Part shown: piece after piece, positions 1 to 7,870 of the stretch
Layout: the number at the start of each line of letters is the position of its first letter
Position numbering within the stretch: position 1 is the first letter of the stretch
Notes under the pieces: generated by a model
Told to the model about the DNA's origin: nothing
The model's input: the letters and a program-made list of their open reading frames with translations, nothing else
The model's database searches: none
Position numbers and translations under genes: made by a program
From: an uncultured Alistipes sp.
Lineage (GTDB): Bacteria > Bacteroidota > Bacteroidia > Bacteroidales > Rikenellaceae
Reading direction: 5' to 3'
Length of the DNA stretch: 11,747 nucleotides
Assembly (NCBI GenBank): GCA_949840605.1
Contig: CATKXN010000085.1
Coordinates: 1 to 11,747 of the forward strand

Positions 1-207
1 GCTGTACTGGTCGCCGCGCGTAAGGGTCGCGGCCGAAGGCATATGCCCTTCGAGGAATCCGATCGCATAGGTCTCCAGCGCCGTTTCCGAATTGAAAAAG
101 GTGTCGGTGGTCGTCGAATAGACGGGGTCTTCGTCGAAAAAACTCTGACAGGAGGCCAGGAGCAGCAGCCCGGCCGTGACCGCTAATTTGTTCAGTATGG
201 GTTTCAT
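1..207 (-). CDS. SusD-like outer-membrane lipoprotein (5' part only)
   Basis: Only the first 69 codons lie in the window; the gene runs off the left edge. The start ATG at 207 is followed by a short basic/hydrophobic signal (MKPILNK, then a Leu-rich core) and a lipobox ending LASC, with the lipidated cysteine at residue 20. The next residues, QSFFDEDPVYSTTDTFF, are the usual opening of a mature SusD-family protein. SusD-type proteins sit on the cell surface as the lid of their partner SusC barrel and help bind the ligand. Partnering is supported by the 11-bp gap to the susC-like gene just upstream on the same strand. The ligand cannot be read from this fragment; the locus suggests a nucleoside or ribose-containing compound. 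Confidence 0.92.
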   Translation of the reverse strand, partial: MKPILNKLAVTAGLLLLASCQSFFDEDPVYSTTTDTFFNSETALETYAIGFLEGHMPSAATLTRGDQYS

Positions 208-218
208 GGGATTGCGTG

Positions 219-3200
219 TTAGAATGTGATGTTCAGTCCGACGGTTACGCTTCGGGTCATCGGGTATCCGTAGCCCTGACCGTCGGTTCCCGTCTTCGAT
301 GCGAAGTCGGCGTCGCCCGCCGTGATCATTTCGGGGTCGTAGTTCTTGGCGTACTTCTTCAGCGGCGACCAGAAGAACAGGTTTTCGCCCGAGACGTAGA
401 TTTTCACCTTTTCCATATGGGCCTTGCGGGAGATATGCTGCGGCAGGGTGTAGTCGAGCGTGATGTTTTTCAGCCGGCAGTAGCGCGCTTTCTGCAGGTA
501 GCGGTCGTTGGCGGCGCGCAGCGTGCCGCGGCCGCTGACGGCCAGCGAGCCGCGCAGGCGCGGCCAGTAGGCGTTGGGATCGGGGTTCGATTCCGACCAC
601 CGGCTTTCGTTCTGCCACGGCAGGCTGTATCCGTAGGGACGGTCGTACTGTCCCCAGAAGAGACCCGATTCGCCGGCGGGATACCAGTCGCGCTTCATCA
701 GGCCCTGGAAGAAGACCGAGAAGCCGATGCCGTTCCAGTTCGCGCTGAAGTTGACGCCGTAGTGGTAGCGCGGCGACGAGTTGCCGATTTTTCGGAGGTC
801 GCCGTGGTCGTCGAGGCGGTTGCTGCCGTTGTCGACGACACCGCTTTCGTCGAGGTCGGCGAAGCGCAGGTCTCCGGCATTCCACGATTTGTTGTCGCCG
901 CTCCAGAAGGTCTTCTCCTGGGCTTTGAGCCCCCATTCCTGCGCCTCTTCGTCGGTGGCGAAGAGCCCTTCGACGTGGTAACCCCAGATTTCACCCAGCT
1001 CCATGCCTTCGTAGTAGGCGTTGGCGTAGATCGTGGGCAGGGTGTTGGATTTGCTGGTGTATTTGGTGATCTTCGATTTGCTGTCCCAGAGCGAAAGGCG
1101 GACGCTGTAATTGAAGGGTTTGTCGCCCGCCCGGAAGCTGTCGGTCCAGCCCAGCGAGACCTCGAATCCCCGGGTCTCCATGTCGGCGTTGTTGCCGTAG
1201 GGCGCCGAGTAGCCCGTCACGGCCGGAAGTTCGGCGCCGGTGACGAACATGTCGGTCGTGGATTTCTTGTAGATGTCGCCCACGAAACTTAGGCGGTTGT
1301 TCAGCAGGTTGACGTCGAGGCCGAGGTTGATCGTCGAGGCGGTTTCCCACGTCAGGTTCGCCGGCAGCACGGACGAGGGCGCGGAGGTGTAGGTGCGCTG
1401 GCTGCCGTCGACGATCACGCCGGCCTTGTTGAAGCTCAGCAGTTCCATATATTTGTACGGCGACACGTTGCCGTTGCCGGCCTTGCCGATCGAGAAGCGC
1501 CACTTGATGTTGTTGATCCACGAAATGTCCTTCATGAAACTCTCCTCCGACATCCGCCAGCCCACGGAGGCCGACGGGAAGAATCCCCACCGCTCGTTGC
1601 TCGGGAATTTCGAACTGCCGTCGTAACGGCCGCTCAGCTCGGCGAGGTACTTGCCCCGGTAGGCGTAGCTGGCGCGGTAGAAGATGCCCACGAAGCCCCA
1701 GTCGTAGCTGTTGGCGTCTTGCAGCACGTAGTCGATGCCGTTCATCAGCGAGTAGTTCGGCTTGCCGTTCACGATGAATCCGTCGCGGCCCATGCGGGTG
1801 TTGCGCGCCCGCTTGTGCTCGATGTTCCATCCGGCCATGACGTTCAGCGAGTGGTCCTCCGACAGTCGAGGCGTGAACGACAGGTTGGCATTGGCGCTGT
1901 GGTACTCGGTCTGGGTTTCGGTGGTGCGCATCGAACTGCTCGTCGGGTAGGTGATCCGGATGTCGGGACCGTTGGAGTAGGTGACCTGCGAGATCACGTC
2001 GTTCTGACGCGAGTGGTTGAACAGATAGGAGTAGTCGGCCTTAGCCACCAGCACGTCCTTGATCAGGTCGAGGGTCACGACGGTGGTGTTCTTCATGTCG
2101 AACTTGAGGTTGTCGCGGTAGGAGTTGCCCTCGGCCATGTTGGCGTAACCCGTGTATACAGCCGCCGCGGTCCAGGTGCCGTCGGGATTGGTCGCTTTCG
2201 TGATCGGGAAGCCCTGGTGTTCGAGGTTGCGGCGCACGAGCAGACTTTGCGAGTAGGTCGTCGGCTGGTGGTAGTTGCGGCGTACGAAATCGGTGTTGTT
2301 CTCCACGGTCAGCCAATCGGTGATGCGGACCGTTCCCTTGGCGCGGACGTTCATCTGACGGAACTTCTCGTCGCCCACGCGGTAGATGCCGTCCTGTTCG
2401 AAATAACGGGCCGAGACGATGAAGCCGGTGTTCTTTCCGCCGCCGGAGATGCGGACGTTGTGCTGGTGGGCGGTGGTCGATTTTTTGTAGAACATGTCGT
2501 ACCAGTCGGTTCCGCGGCTGTAGTACTGGTATTTGCCGCCGGCATCCAGGCTCCAGTCGAGGTAGCTGCGGTCGGGGTCGTTCATGCGCTTCTTGTACTC
2601 GTCCTCCCAGCTCTGCGTCCAGGGGAAGAAGTTGTTGATGCCCGTCGGCAGGTGGTGCGAATAGCCCACGTAGGCGGCCATGTAGTTGTCGTACCAGATC
2701 TGACTGTCCGTTTCGTATTTCGGGCGGACGGTTTCGCTGATGATCGACACGCTGCCGCTGTAGTCGACCGATATTTTCTCCTTGCCGGCTTTTTTCGTCG
2801 TTACGAGAACGACGCCGAAAGCGCCGCGGGCGCCGTACACGGCTGTCGACGAGGCGTCCTTGAGCACCGAGATGCTCTCCACGTCCTCGGGGTTCATGGC
2901 CGTCAGGTCGCCCTCCACGCCGTCGATCAGACAGAGAGCCGCGCCGCCCGCGCCGATCGACTGCGTGTTCGCGCGGATGTTGATCGTCGCCGACCGGCTC
3001 GGCTTGCCGTCGGCCATCGTGATGTTCACGCCCGGGATCTGGCCCTGGATCGACCGGAGCAGATAGGCGTTGGGACGGTTTTCGAGCACCTCGCCCGAGA
3101 TGTTCTCGACGGCCCCGACGATGTTGCGCCGTCGCTGGGTTCCGTAGCCGACCACGACCACTTCGTCCATGAGATTCTGGTCTTCGGTCAGGACGATTTC

Positions 3201-3505
3201 CAGTCGCGTGCGGGTTCCCGCCTTGATGCGCTGCGTCTTGTAGCCCAGGTAGGAGACGGCCAGCATGTCGTCGGGCCGGACCTGGAGCGTAAAGGTCCCC
3301 TGCGCATCGGTCGAGGTCCCCTGCGTCGTGCCTTCGATGAGGACGGTAACGCCGGCCAGCGGCTCACCCTGTTGGGATTTCACGGTTCCGGACAGGGGCT
3401 TGCCTTGGGCGAAGACCTGTCCCGTCGCCAGTATCAGGAGAAAGAGAAATCCCCCCCCCTCAGGATAGACCGGCGGATTGCGGATCGGTAGTTGAATGGA
3501 TTCAT
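219..3505 (-). CDS. SusC-like TonB-dependent transporter, frameshifted at a poly-G run in the signal peptide
   Basis: This is the outer-membrane transporter of a SusCD pair. The barrel reading frame is intact from about 3451 down to the TAA at 219 and shows, in order, a carboxypeptidase-regulatory-like domain (about residues 36-106), a TonB-box-like DEVVVVGYGTQ (about 114-124), the SusC plug signature with DGVEGD and ISVLKDASSTAVYGARG, and a beta-barrel ending in VTVGLNITF. No ATG exists in this frame at the 5' end. The natural start is the ATG at 3505, giving MNPFNYRSAIRRSILRGG, but that frame differs by one base and stops at 3434-3436 after 23 codons. The switch point is a nine-G run (3451-3459). 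With ten Gs the protein is 1095 aa, with seven it is 1094 aa, and both continue into the signal-peptide core FLFLLILATGQVFAQG. The gene lies 23 bp after the nucleoside hydrolase and 11 bp before susD. The family call is very sure; whether the gene is phase-variable, broken or mis-sequenced is open. Confidence 0.9.
3451..3459 (-). repeat. Nine-G homopolymer (C9 on + strand) at the susC frameshift
   Basis: Nine consecutive C on the + strand read as nine G in the susC-like mRNA, between the codons for ILR and the hydrophobic signal core FLFLL. As given, the ATG frame leads into DFSFS and a TGA. Changing the run to 10 or 7 places the start codon and the barrel in one frame. Long G runs are prone to replication slippage and also to sequencing and assembly error. 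Confidence 0.9.
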
Positions 3506-3528
3506 ATACGAGGTTTGAAGTGTTTGGG

Positions 3529-4554
3529 TCAGTGTTCGGCGTGTTTCGGGGGACGGGTCGTCGTGCGGACGATGTAGTCGCGCAGCTGGGCCGCCTGCTC
3601 GGGCGTGGCGGTCAGCCACCGGTGCCGGCCGTCGGGCGAGGGCGTGAAGTGCGTGAAACCCTTTTCATCGACGGCGACGGTCCCCGGCCCGCTTTCGGTG
3701 AAGCAGTCGGGACGGAGCAGCCAGACCACCGACAGCAGGTCCCACGCGGCCCGGTCGTAGGGCATCTTGCGGTAGTTCTTATACCCTTCGACCACGGGAT
3801 GGAGCTTCGTCCAGCCGAAGCCGTTCTCGACGGCCGAGGCGGGATACATGATTCGTTTCCCCAGTTCGAAGGGATTCTGTACGATCGGCGTGTCCCATTC
3901 GGCGAAGAGTTTCCGCATCGAGGGAATGTCGTTGACGACGTTGTATTCGGCGCGCTGCTTTTCGCCGTAACTGCCCGCCATGATCGAGAGCAGTTTCACC
4001 TTGCGGGCCACCAGTTCGCGGCCCGTGAGGGGCGAAACGTCGTCGGCCGGGCTGTCGAGCAGTTTCGCCAGTTCCGTGGCGAATCCCAGCGAGAGCACCG
4101 TGACCGACCGGTCGGGCTGCGCGGCCAGCACGCGGCGATAGAGCGCTACGGGATTCTCGATCCGGTCCGGGGTTTTGCTCCGTGCGAAGGCCGGAGAGCC
4201 GTCGGCGGCGGTCATGGCGCAGACGGCGGCCGTGTAGTCGGGCGCGTGGTCGTTGAATACCGGGGTCGGGGACTGCGCCAGCGGGGTGTCGGGGTAGCCG
4301 TACCACGTGTTGAGTATGTCGATGTAGTCGGTGGCCGTCGGGCTCTGCTTGTGGTTGCCTACGGCGAGCAGGTCCACCAGTCCGTCGTCCATCGCCTTGT
4401 AGATCAGGTCGAAGGCGAGTGCGTCGTCGATGTCGTTGCCCATGTCGGTTTCGACGATCAGCCGGATCGGTTCCGGCGTCGCGGCCGGCTGCGCGGTGCA
4501 GGCCGCGGCCGCGAGCAGCAGGGAGACTGCTGCCAGGTGCAGTGAGGTTTTCAT
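3529..4554 (-). CDS. Secreted nucleoside hydrolase (IU-NH superfamily)
   Basis: Nucleoside hydrolases cleave the N-glycosidic bond of ribonucleosides to give ribose and free base. The 341-aa protein has the N-terminal metal/ribose-binding motif ETDMGNDIDDALAF (35-48), an AEYNVVND segment (202-209) matching the family's AEFN...D loop, and a C-terminal AAWD (269-272) at the place of the family's His-Asp motif. An N-terminal signal (MKTSLHLAAVSLLLAAAAC) with Cys19 suggests a lipoprotein. The lipobox is relaxed (Ala at -3), so cleavage after CTA by signal peptidase I is possible. Either way the enzyme should act outside the cytoplasm. The start at 4554 was chosen because it gives this signal; the reading frame stays open further upstream, but that stretch lies inside the permease gene. 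It sits between the permease (14 bp) and susC (23 bp), which fits release of ribose from imported nucleosides. Base preference cannot be told. Confidence 0.9.
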   Translation of the reverse strand: MKTSLHLAAVSLLLAAAACTAQPAATPEPIRLIVETDMGNDIDDALAFDLIYKAMDDGLVDLLAVGNHKQSPTATDYIDILNTWYGYPDTPLAQSPTPVFNDHAPDYTAAVCAMTAADGSPAFARSKTPDRIENPVALYRRVLAAQPDRSVTVLSLGFATELAKLLDSPADDVSPLTGRELVARKVKLLSIMAGSYGEKQRAEYNVVNDIPSMRKLFAEWDTPIVQNPFELGKRIMYPASAVENGFGWTKLHPVVEGYKNYRKMPYDRAAWDLLSVVWLLRPDCFTESGPGTVAVDEKGFTHFTPSPDGRHRWLTATPEQAAQLRDYIVRTTTRPPKHAEH

Positions 4555-4568
4555 TTCGGGTCGGGTTT

Positions 4569-5579
4569 TCAATTGCCGCCGGAGGCGATGATCGAGGCCA
4601 GTCCGGCGATGAAGAAGAGGAACATGACGATCAGCAGCGTGTCGGTCTTGCGGTCGGCGCCCTTGAACTCCTTCCAGATGAAGACGCCCCAGATGGCGGC
4701 GATCATCGGCGCGCCCTGGCCGAGCGCATAGGAGATGGCGGCTCCGGCTTTTCCGGCGGCGATGTAGCTGAACGCCGTGCCGAGACACCAGACGGCTCCG
4801 CCCAGCATGCCCACCAGGTGCGTCCGCAGCGAACCGCGGAAGTATTCGCCGTAGGTTACGGGAGCCCCGACGAAGGGCCGGCGCATGACGTAGGTGTTGA
4901 AGAGAAAGTTGCTCAGCAGCACCCCGACCGAAAAGACGAAGACGGCCGAATAGGGCGTCAGCATGCCGGGCGTCGGGGCGGAGAAGTTGTCGAGGTCCAT
5001 CGCTGCGGCGACGAAACGGTAGAAGAACGACATCAGCACGCCCGCCACGACGGCCAGCACGATGCCCTTGCGGTTTTGGACCGCCGAGTCGCCGCTTTTG
5101 CGCATCCGGCCCGAGGCGATGCCGTTGCAGACGATGGCGACGACGATGAGCGCGACTCCCAGGAAGAGGATGACGGGATCGCCTTTCGGGGCGCCGATGT
5201 AGTTGACGATGACGCCCAGCACCAGTGCGAGCCCCACGCCCAGCGGAAAGGCTACGGAAAGTCCGGCCAGCGAGACGGAGGCCGAGAGCAGGATGTTCGA
5301 GGCGTTGAAGATCACGCCGCCCAGGACGACGCTGCCGATACCGCTCCATTCGGCCTGCGCGAGGTCTTCGAGGAAAGGGCGCCCCTCGGTCCCGATGCTG
5401 CCCATCGTGAAGCCCACGAGAAGGGCGAAGAGCACCATGCCTATCACGTAGTCCCAGTAGAAGAGTTCGTAACGCCAGGTCTTGCCGGCGAGTTTCTGGG
5501 TGTTGCCCCACGAACCCCAGCAGAGCATCGTGATGAAGCAGAAGACCACCGCCAGGGAGTAACTGTTAACAACGAACAT
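4569..5579 (-). CDS. GRP/RbsU-type sugar permease (probable ribose transporter)
   Basis: A 336-aa polytopic inner-membrane protein with about ten hydrophobic segments, roughly at residues 8-27, 41-60, 80-98, 102-127, 134-152, 170-190, 206-228, 253-274, 278-300 and 313-333. The first helix carries CWGSWGNTQK, typical of the glucose/ribose porter (GRP, RbsU/GlcU-like) branch of the drug/metabolite transporter superfamily. A late WKEFKGAD follows the ninth helix. Members move sugars across the cytoplasmic membrane, usually by proton symport. With ribokinase 31 bp upstream and a nucleoside hydrolase 14 bp downstream, ribose is the likely substrate, the role played by RusT in Bacteroides. Substrate is inference; an L-rhamnose or other sugar porter is possible. 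The ATG at 5579 follows an A-rich stretch with no Shine-Dalgarno. Confidence 0.85.
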   Translation of the reverse strand: MFVVNSYSLAVVFCFITMLCWGSWGNTQKLAGKTWRYELFYWDYVIGMVLFALLVGFTMGSIGTEGRPFLEDLAQAEWSGIGSVVLGGVIFNASNILLSASVSLAGLSVAFPLGVGLALVLGVIVNYIGAPKGDPVILFLGVALIVVAIVCNGIASGRMRKSGDSAVQNRKGIVLAVVAGVLMSFFYRFVAAAMDLDNFSAPTPGMLTPYSAVFVFSVGVLLSNFLFNTYVMRRPFVGAPVTYGEYFRGSLRTHLVGMLGGAVWCLGTAFSYIAAGKAGAAISYALGQGAPMIAAIWGVFIWKEFKGADRKTDTLLIVMFLFFIAGLASIIASGGN

Positions 5580-5610
5580 AGTATTTGAGTTTTAAGGTTT
5601 TTCGTTCGGT

Positions 5611-6519
5611 TCAGATGAGGGTTTCTATCTCCCTGCGCCACGGGATCGAGGTTTGCGCGCCTATACGCGTTACCGACACCGAGGCGCTGCGTGCGGCGAA
5701 GCGCACGGCGTCGGACAAGCTGCGCCCTTCGGAGAGGGCCACCAGCAGCGCTCCGTTGAACACGTCGCCCGCGGCGGTAGTGTCCACGGGGGTTACCTTG
5801 CACGCCGGGATCAGCTGCTCCCCGGTTGAGGTCTTGATCAGTGCGCCTTCCCCGCCCAGCGTTACGATGACGTTCCCGACGCCTTTGGCCAGCAGTGCGT
5901 CGGCCGCCAGCGAGGCGTCCTGCGGCGTATGGACGGCGATTCCCGTCAGCGTTTCGCTTTCGGTGCGGTTGGGGGTGATCAGGTAGACTTTGCGCAGCAG
6001 TTCGTCGGGCAGCGGCATGGCCGGAGCCGGGTTGAGCACCACGCGGGTTCCGACTTCGTGCGCCTTTTCGATGGCGTAGGCCACCGTTTCCATCGGGATT
6101 TCGAGTTGTATGAGCAGGTAGTCGGCTCCGGCGATGCGGTCCGTCACGGCGTCGATCGCCTCGCACGTGAGGCGGTGGTTGGCGCCGGGAGCCACGGCGA
6201 TGCAGTTTTCCCCGTCCTGCGAAACGTAGATCAGCGCCGTGCCGGTCGGCGTGCCTTCGGCTGTGAACAGGGCTTCGGTGTCGATGCCGTCGTCGGCGAA
6301 CTGCCGGCGGAGCGTTTCGGCGACTGCGTCGTCTCCGAGACACGTGACGAAAGCCACGTCGCCGCCCAGCCGGGCGGCTGCTACGGCCTGATTGGCCCCC
6401 TTGCCGCCGTTGGATTGCATGAAACGCGCTTCGCCGACGGTCTCGCCCGGGCGGGGCAGGTGTTTGACGCAGGCGATCATGTCGATGTTGGTGCTGCCTA
6501 TTACCAGTATCTTGTTCAT
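5611..6519 (-). CDS. rbsK: Ribokinase
   Basis: A PfkB-family sugar kinase of 302 aa, the usual ribokinase length, phosphorylating D-ribose with ATP to ribose 5-phosphate for the pentose phosphate pathway. The N-terminal signature shows NIDM (11-14) for sugar binding and GGKGANQAV (38-46). Further on are Glu140 in LIQLEIP, the TPN motif (182-184), and the C-terminal signature DTTAAGDVFNGAL (246-258) with catalytic base Asp252. GAQTSIP (287-293) sits at the C-terminal monovalent-cation region typical of true ribokinases. It is the first gene of the leftward operon, 31 bp before the permease, behind the LacI-type regulator's intergenic region. Bacteroides rus loci carry two sugar kinases; only one is present here within the window. 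It is cytoplasmic. Deoxyribokinase activity cannot be excluded. Confidence 0.95.
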   Translation of the reverse strand: MNKILVIGSTNIDMIACVKHLPRPGETVGEARFMQSNGGKGANQAVAAARLGGDVAFVTCLGDDAVAETLRRQFADDGIDTEALFTAEGTPTGTALIYVSQDGENCIAVAPGANHRLTCEAIDAVTDRIAGADYLLIQLEIPMETVAYAIEKAHEVGTRVVLNPAPAMPLPDELLRKVYLITPNRTESETLTGIAVHTPQDASLAADALLAKGVGNVIVTLGGEGALIKTSTGEQLIPACKVTPVDTTAAGDVFNGALLVALSEGRSLSDAVRFAARSASVSVTRIGAQTSIPWRREIETLI

Positions 6520-6733
6520 CGTTCGGTTATGGTTGGTTAATTGTATTTTCTCCGTGCTTTCCGGAGGGAGCCCCGGTGCGGGGTGCCCGCCGATTGCTTC
6601 CGAGACCGTTGTTATGCCGAAATGCGCCCTTTGTTTTCGTAATGCGGTGTAGGACGATTCGTTCCCTGCGGCGACTGTGGCTGCTGTTCCGAATTTCGGT
6701 TTCTGTCTTTTCGGCTCGGTTTGCGCTTATCGT
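6520..6733 (-). promoter_or_regulatory. Long untranslated leader of the ribokinase operon
   Basis: From the predicted start of transcription near 6733 to the ribokinase ATG there are about 210 nt with no ATG on the coding strand and no second CAAAnnTA-type promoter element. In the RNA sense a nested hairpin can form from 6588 to 6566 (GGG-ca-CCCC-gcacc-GGGG-cu-CCC), a small CCGA/UCGG hairpin from 6699 to 6689, and a weak UCCG/CGGA pair near the end. No U-run follows the main hairpin, so it is not an obvious attenuator. I recognise no known riboswitch. Confidence 0.4.
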
Positions 6734-6742
6734 TTGCGCAAA
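6733..6742. promoter_or_regulatory. Candidate LacI-type operator O2 (palindrome TTTGCGCAAA)
   Basis: TTTGCGCAAA is a perfect 10-bp palindrome with the central CpG typical of LacI-family operators. It overlaps the -7 element (6739-6746) and the predicted start of the ribokinase operon. A further TTTGCGC copy at 6720-6726 forms a 7-bp inverted repeat with GCGCAAA (6736-6742) across a 9-bp spacer. Repression by the divergently encoded regulator is inferred from position only. Confidence 0.45.
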
Positions 6743-6769
6743 TATAATTACTTTTTGGAAACCTCCAAA
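6739..6769 (-). promoter_or_regulatory. Promoter of the ribokinase-permease-hydrolase-susCD operon
   Basis: On the minus strand, TTTG (6769-6766) is followed after exactly 19 bp by TATATTTG (6746-6739). This fits the Bacteroidetes primary sigma factor elements TTTG (-33) and TAnnTTTG (-7) with their usual 19-21 bp spacing. It is the only TAnnTTTG on the minus strand of this intergenic region. Both operator-like palindromes overlap it. Confidence 0.7.
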
Positions 6770-6770
6770 A
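6753..6770. promoter_or_regulatory. Candidate operator O1 (TTTTGGA-AACC-TCCAAAA)
   Basis: A perfect 7-bp inverted repeat with a 4-bp centre. The dyad extends outward as AATTA (6746-6750) and TAATT (6771-6775), with 2 extra bases on the left. It covers the -33 element and most of the spacer of the leftward operon promoter, where a bound protein would block RNA polymerase. It lies 40 bp upstream of the regulator's own -7 element, so it could also tune that gene. The protein that binds it is inferred, not shown. Confidence 0.5.
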
Positions 6771-6809
6771 TAATTTCGCTGCTTTTCTTTCCTTTCTTGA
6801 TATTATTCA

Positions 6810-6817
6810 TATATTTG
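6810..6817 (+). promoter_or_regulatory. -7 element of the LacI-family gene promoter
   Basis: TATATTTG matches TAnnTTTG exactly and would start transcription near 6824, about 20 nt before the ATG at 6843. The matching -33 region (about 6786-6791, TTCTTT) is a poor TTTG, suggesting a weak promoter, as expected for a regulator gene. Confidence 0.5.
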
Positions 6818-6842
6818 TGATGCGTGAACTGAAAACATAACC

Positions 6843-7862
6843 ATGAAAAAAGAAACTCTCGTTAGCATAGCCGAACGTTCCGGGTGTTCGATCTCGACCG
6901 TTTCGCGCGTCCTGAACGGCAGTGCGGCCAAATACCGCATCAGCCAGCGCACCGTGGCGCGCGTGATGGAGGAGGTCAAGCGCTGCAATTACACGCCCAG
7001 CCTGCTGGCTAAGGGTTTGCGCACAAATCGTACCGATACGATCGGACTGCTGATTCCGAACATAGAAAATTCGTTTTTCGCCAACGTCGCGGGGGTGGTG
7101 ATCCGCGAGGCCCGCAACCATAATTATAAGGTAGTGGTGGTCGATACGCAGGAGGACGAGCGGAACGAACAGGACGGGCTCTCGGCGCTGCTGGCGCGGC
7201 GGGTGGACGGCATCGTCGCCGCGCCGTGCGGCAAGGATGCGGCGCTGTTCGCCGGCGTGCAGGAGGGCGGCGTCCCGCTGGTGATGATCGACCGTTATCT
7301 GCCCGACGCCGGCATGCTGTCGTATGTGACGACGGACAACTACCGCGGCGCGGTGATGGCGGCGGAGTATCTGCTCGAGAACGGACACCGCCGCATCGCC
7401 TGTATTCAGGGCACGCCCCATTCGATGCCCGTGCGGGATCGCGTGCGCGGATTCTGCGACACGCTGCGGGCGCACGGGCTCGGCGACCTGATCGCGGTGG
7501 CGGGAGAGGATTTTTCGGTGCAGAACGGATACCTCGAAACCAAACTGGCGCTGGCGCAGGCCGAACGTCCCACGGCGGTCTTCGCGCTGAGCAACCTGAT
7601 CCTGCTCGGGGTGGTGAAGGCGGTGCACGAATCCGGGCTGCGCATCCCCGACGACATTTCGGTCGTCTCGTTCGACGACAACCTGCTTTTCAACTACCTC
7701 GATCCGGCGATCACCTGCATCGGCCAGCCGACGGAAGAAATCGGGTCGCTGGCGGTGAAACTGCTGATCCGCGCCCTGCGCGAACCCGGCGCGGCCCCTT
7801 CGCACCTGCACCTGCCGCCTTCGCTGATTATCCGCCGTTCGGTGCGCAACCTACTGCTGTAG
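6843..7862 (+). CDS. LacI-family transcriptional regulator of the ribose/nucleoside operon
   Basis: A 339-aa protein with the classic layout. The N-terminal LacI helix-turn-helix (about residues 5-26) has recognition helix [10 protein letters not shown] (16-25). A hinge follows around [11 protein letters not shown] (50-60), then a periplasmic-binding-protein-like sensor from [15 protein letters not shown] (66-80) with [14 protein letters not shown] and the late VVSFDD and P(A/P)ITCIGQP segments. Such proteins bind a sugar or sugar phosphate in the C-terminal domain and thereby leave or bind palindromic operators. It is divergent from the ribokinase operon and separated by 323 bp containing two palindromes, so control of that operon is likely, with ribose or a ribose derivative as effector (inferred). 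The start at 6843 has an A-rich context and places the HTH at the usual position. Whether it represses or activates cannot be read from sequence. Confidence 0.92.
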   Translation: MKKETLVSIAERSGCSISTVSRVLNGSAAKYRISQRTVARVMEEVKRCNYTPSLLAKGLRTNRTDTIGLLIPNIENSFFANVAGVVIREARNHNYKVVVVDTQEDERNEQDGLSALLARRVDGIVAAPCGKDAALFAGVQEGGVPLVMIDRYLPDAGMLSYVTTDNYRGAVMAAEYLLENGHRRIACIQGTPHSMPVRDRVRGFCDTLRAHGLGDLIAVAGEDFSVQNGYLETKLALAQAERPTAVFALSNLILLGVVKAVHESGLRIPDDISVVSFDDNLLFNYLDPAITCIGQPTEEIGSLAVKLLIRALREPGAAPSHLHLPPSLIIRRSVRNLLL

Positions 7863-7870
7863 AGAACGTA

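Noticed and set aside
219..3383. GTG at 3383 as the start of the SusC-like protein.
   Set aside because: It would remove the signal peptide and the first strand of the N-terminal domain; clear signal-peptide codons (FLFLLILATGQVFAQG) lie just upstream in the same frame.
1719..3491. A 590-codon open frame on the + strand opposite the susC-like gene (also 216-1292 opposite its 3' end).
   Set aside because: Its composition is rich in Val, Arg, Gly, His and Asp with no recognisable domain, as expected for the antisense of a GC-rich gene. The susC frame has clear family motifs.
3529..5511. A 660-codon version of the nucleoside hydrolase extending upstream to 5511.
   Set aside because: The upstream part is an out-of-frame reading of the permease gene. 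The ATG at 4554 gives a proper signal sequence and the usual enzyme length.
3496..5588. Long + strand open frames (3496-4545, 4419-5588) opposite the nucleoside hydrolase and permease.
   Set aside because: Arg/His/Asp-rich shadow translations of GC-rich codons with no domains; the minus-strand genes are well supported.
6807..7811. A minus-strand open frame of 334 codons opposite the LacI-family gene.
   Set aside because: Antisense shadow without domain signatures; the + strand frame has a textbook LacI HTH.
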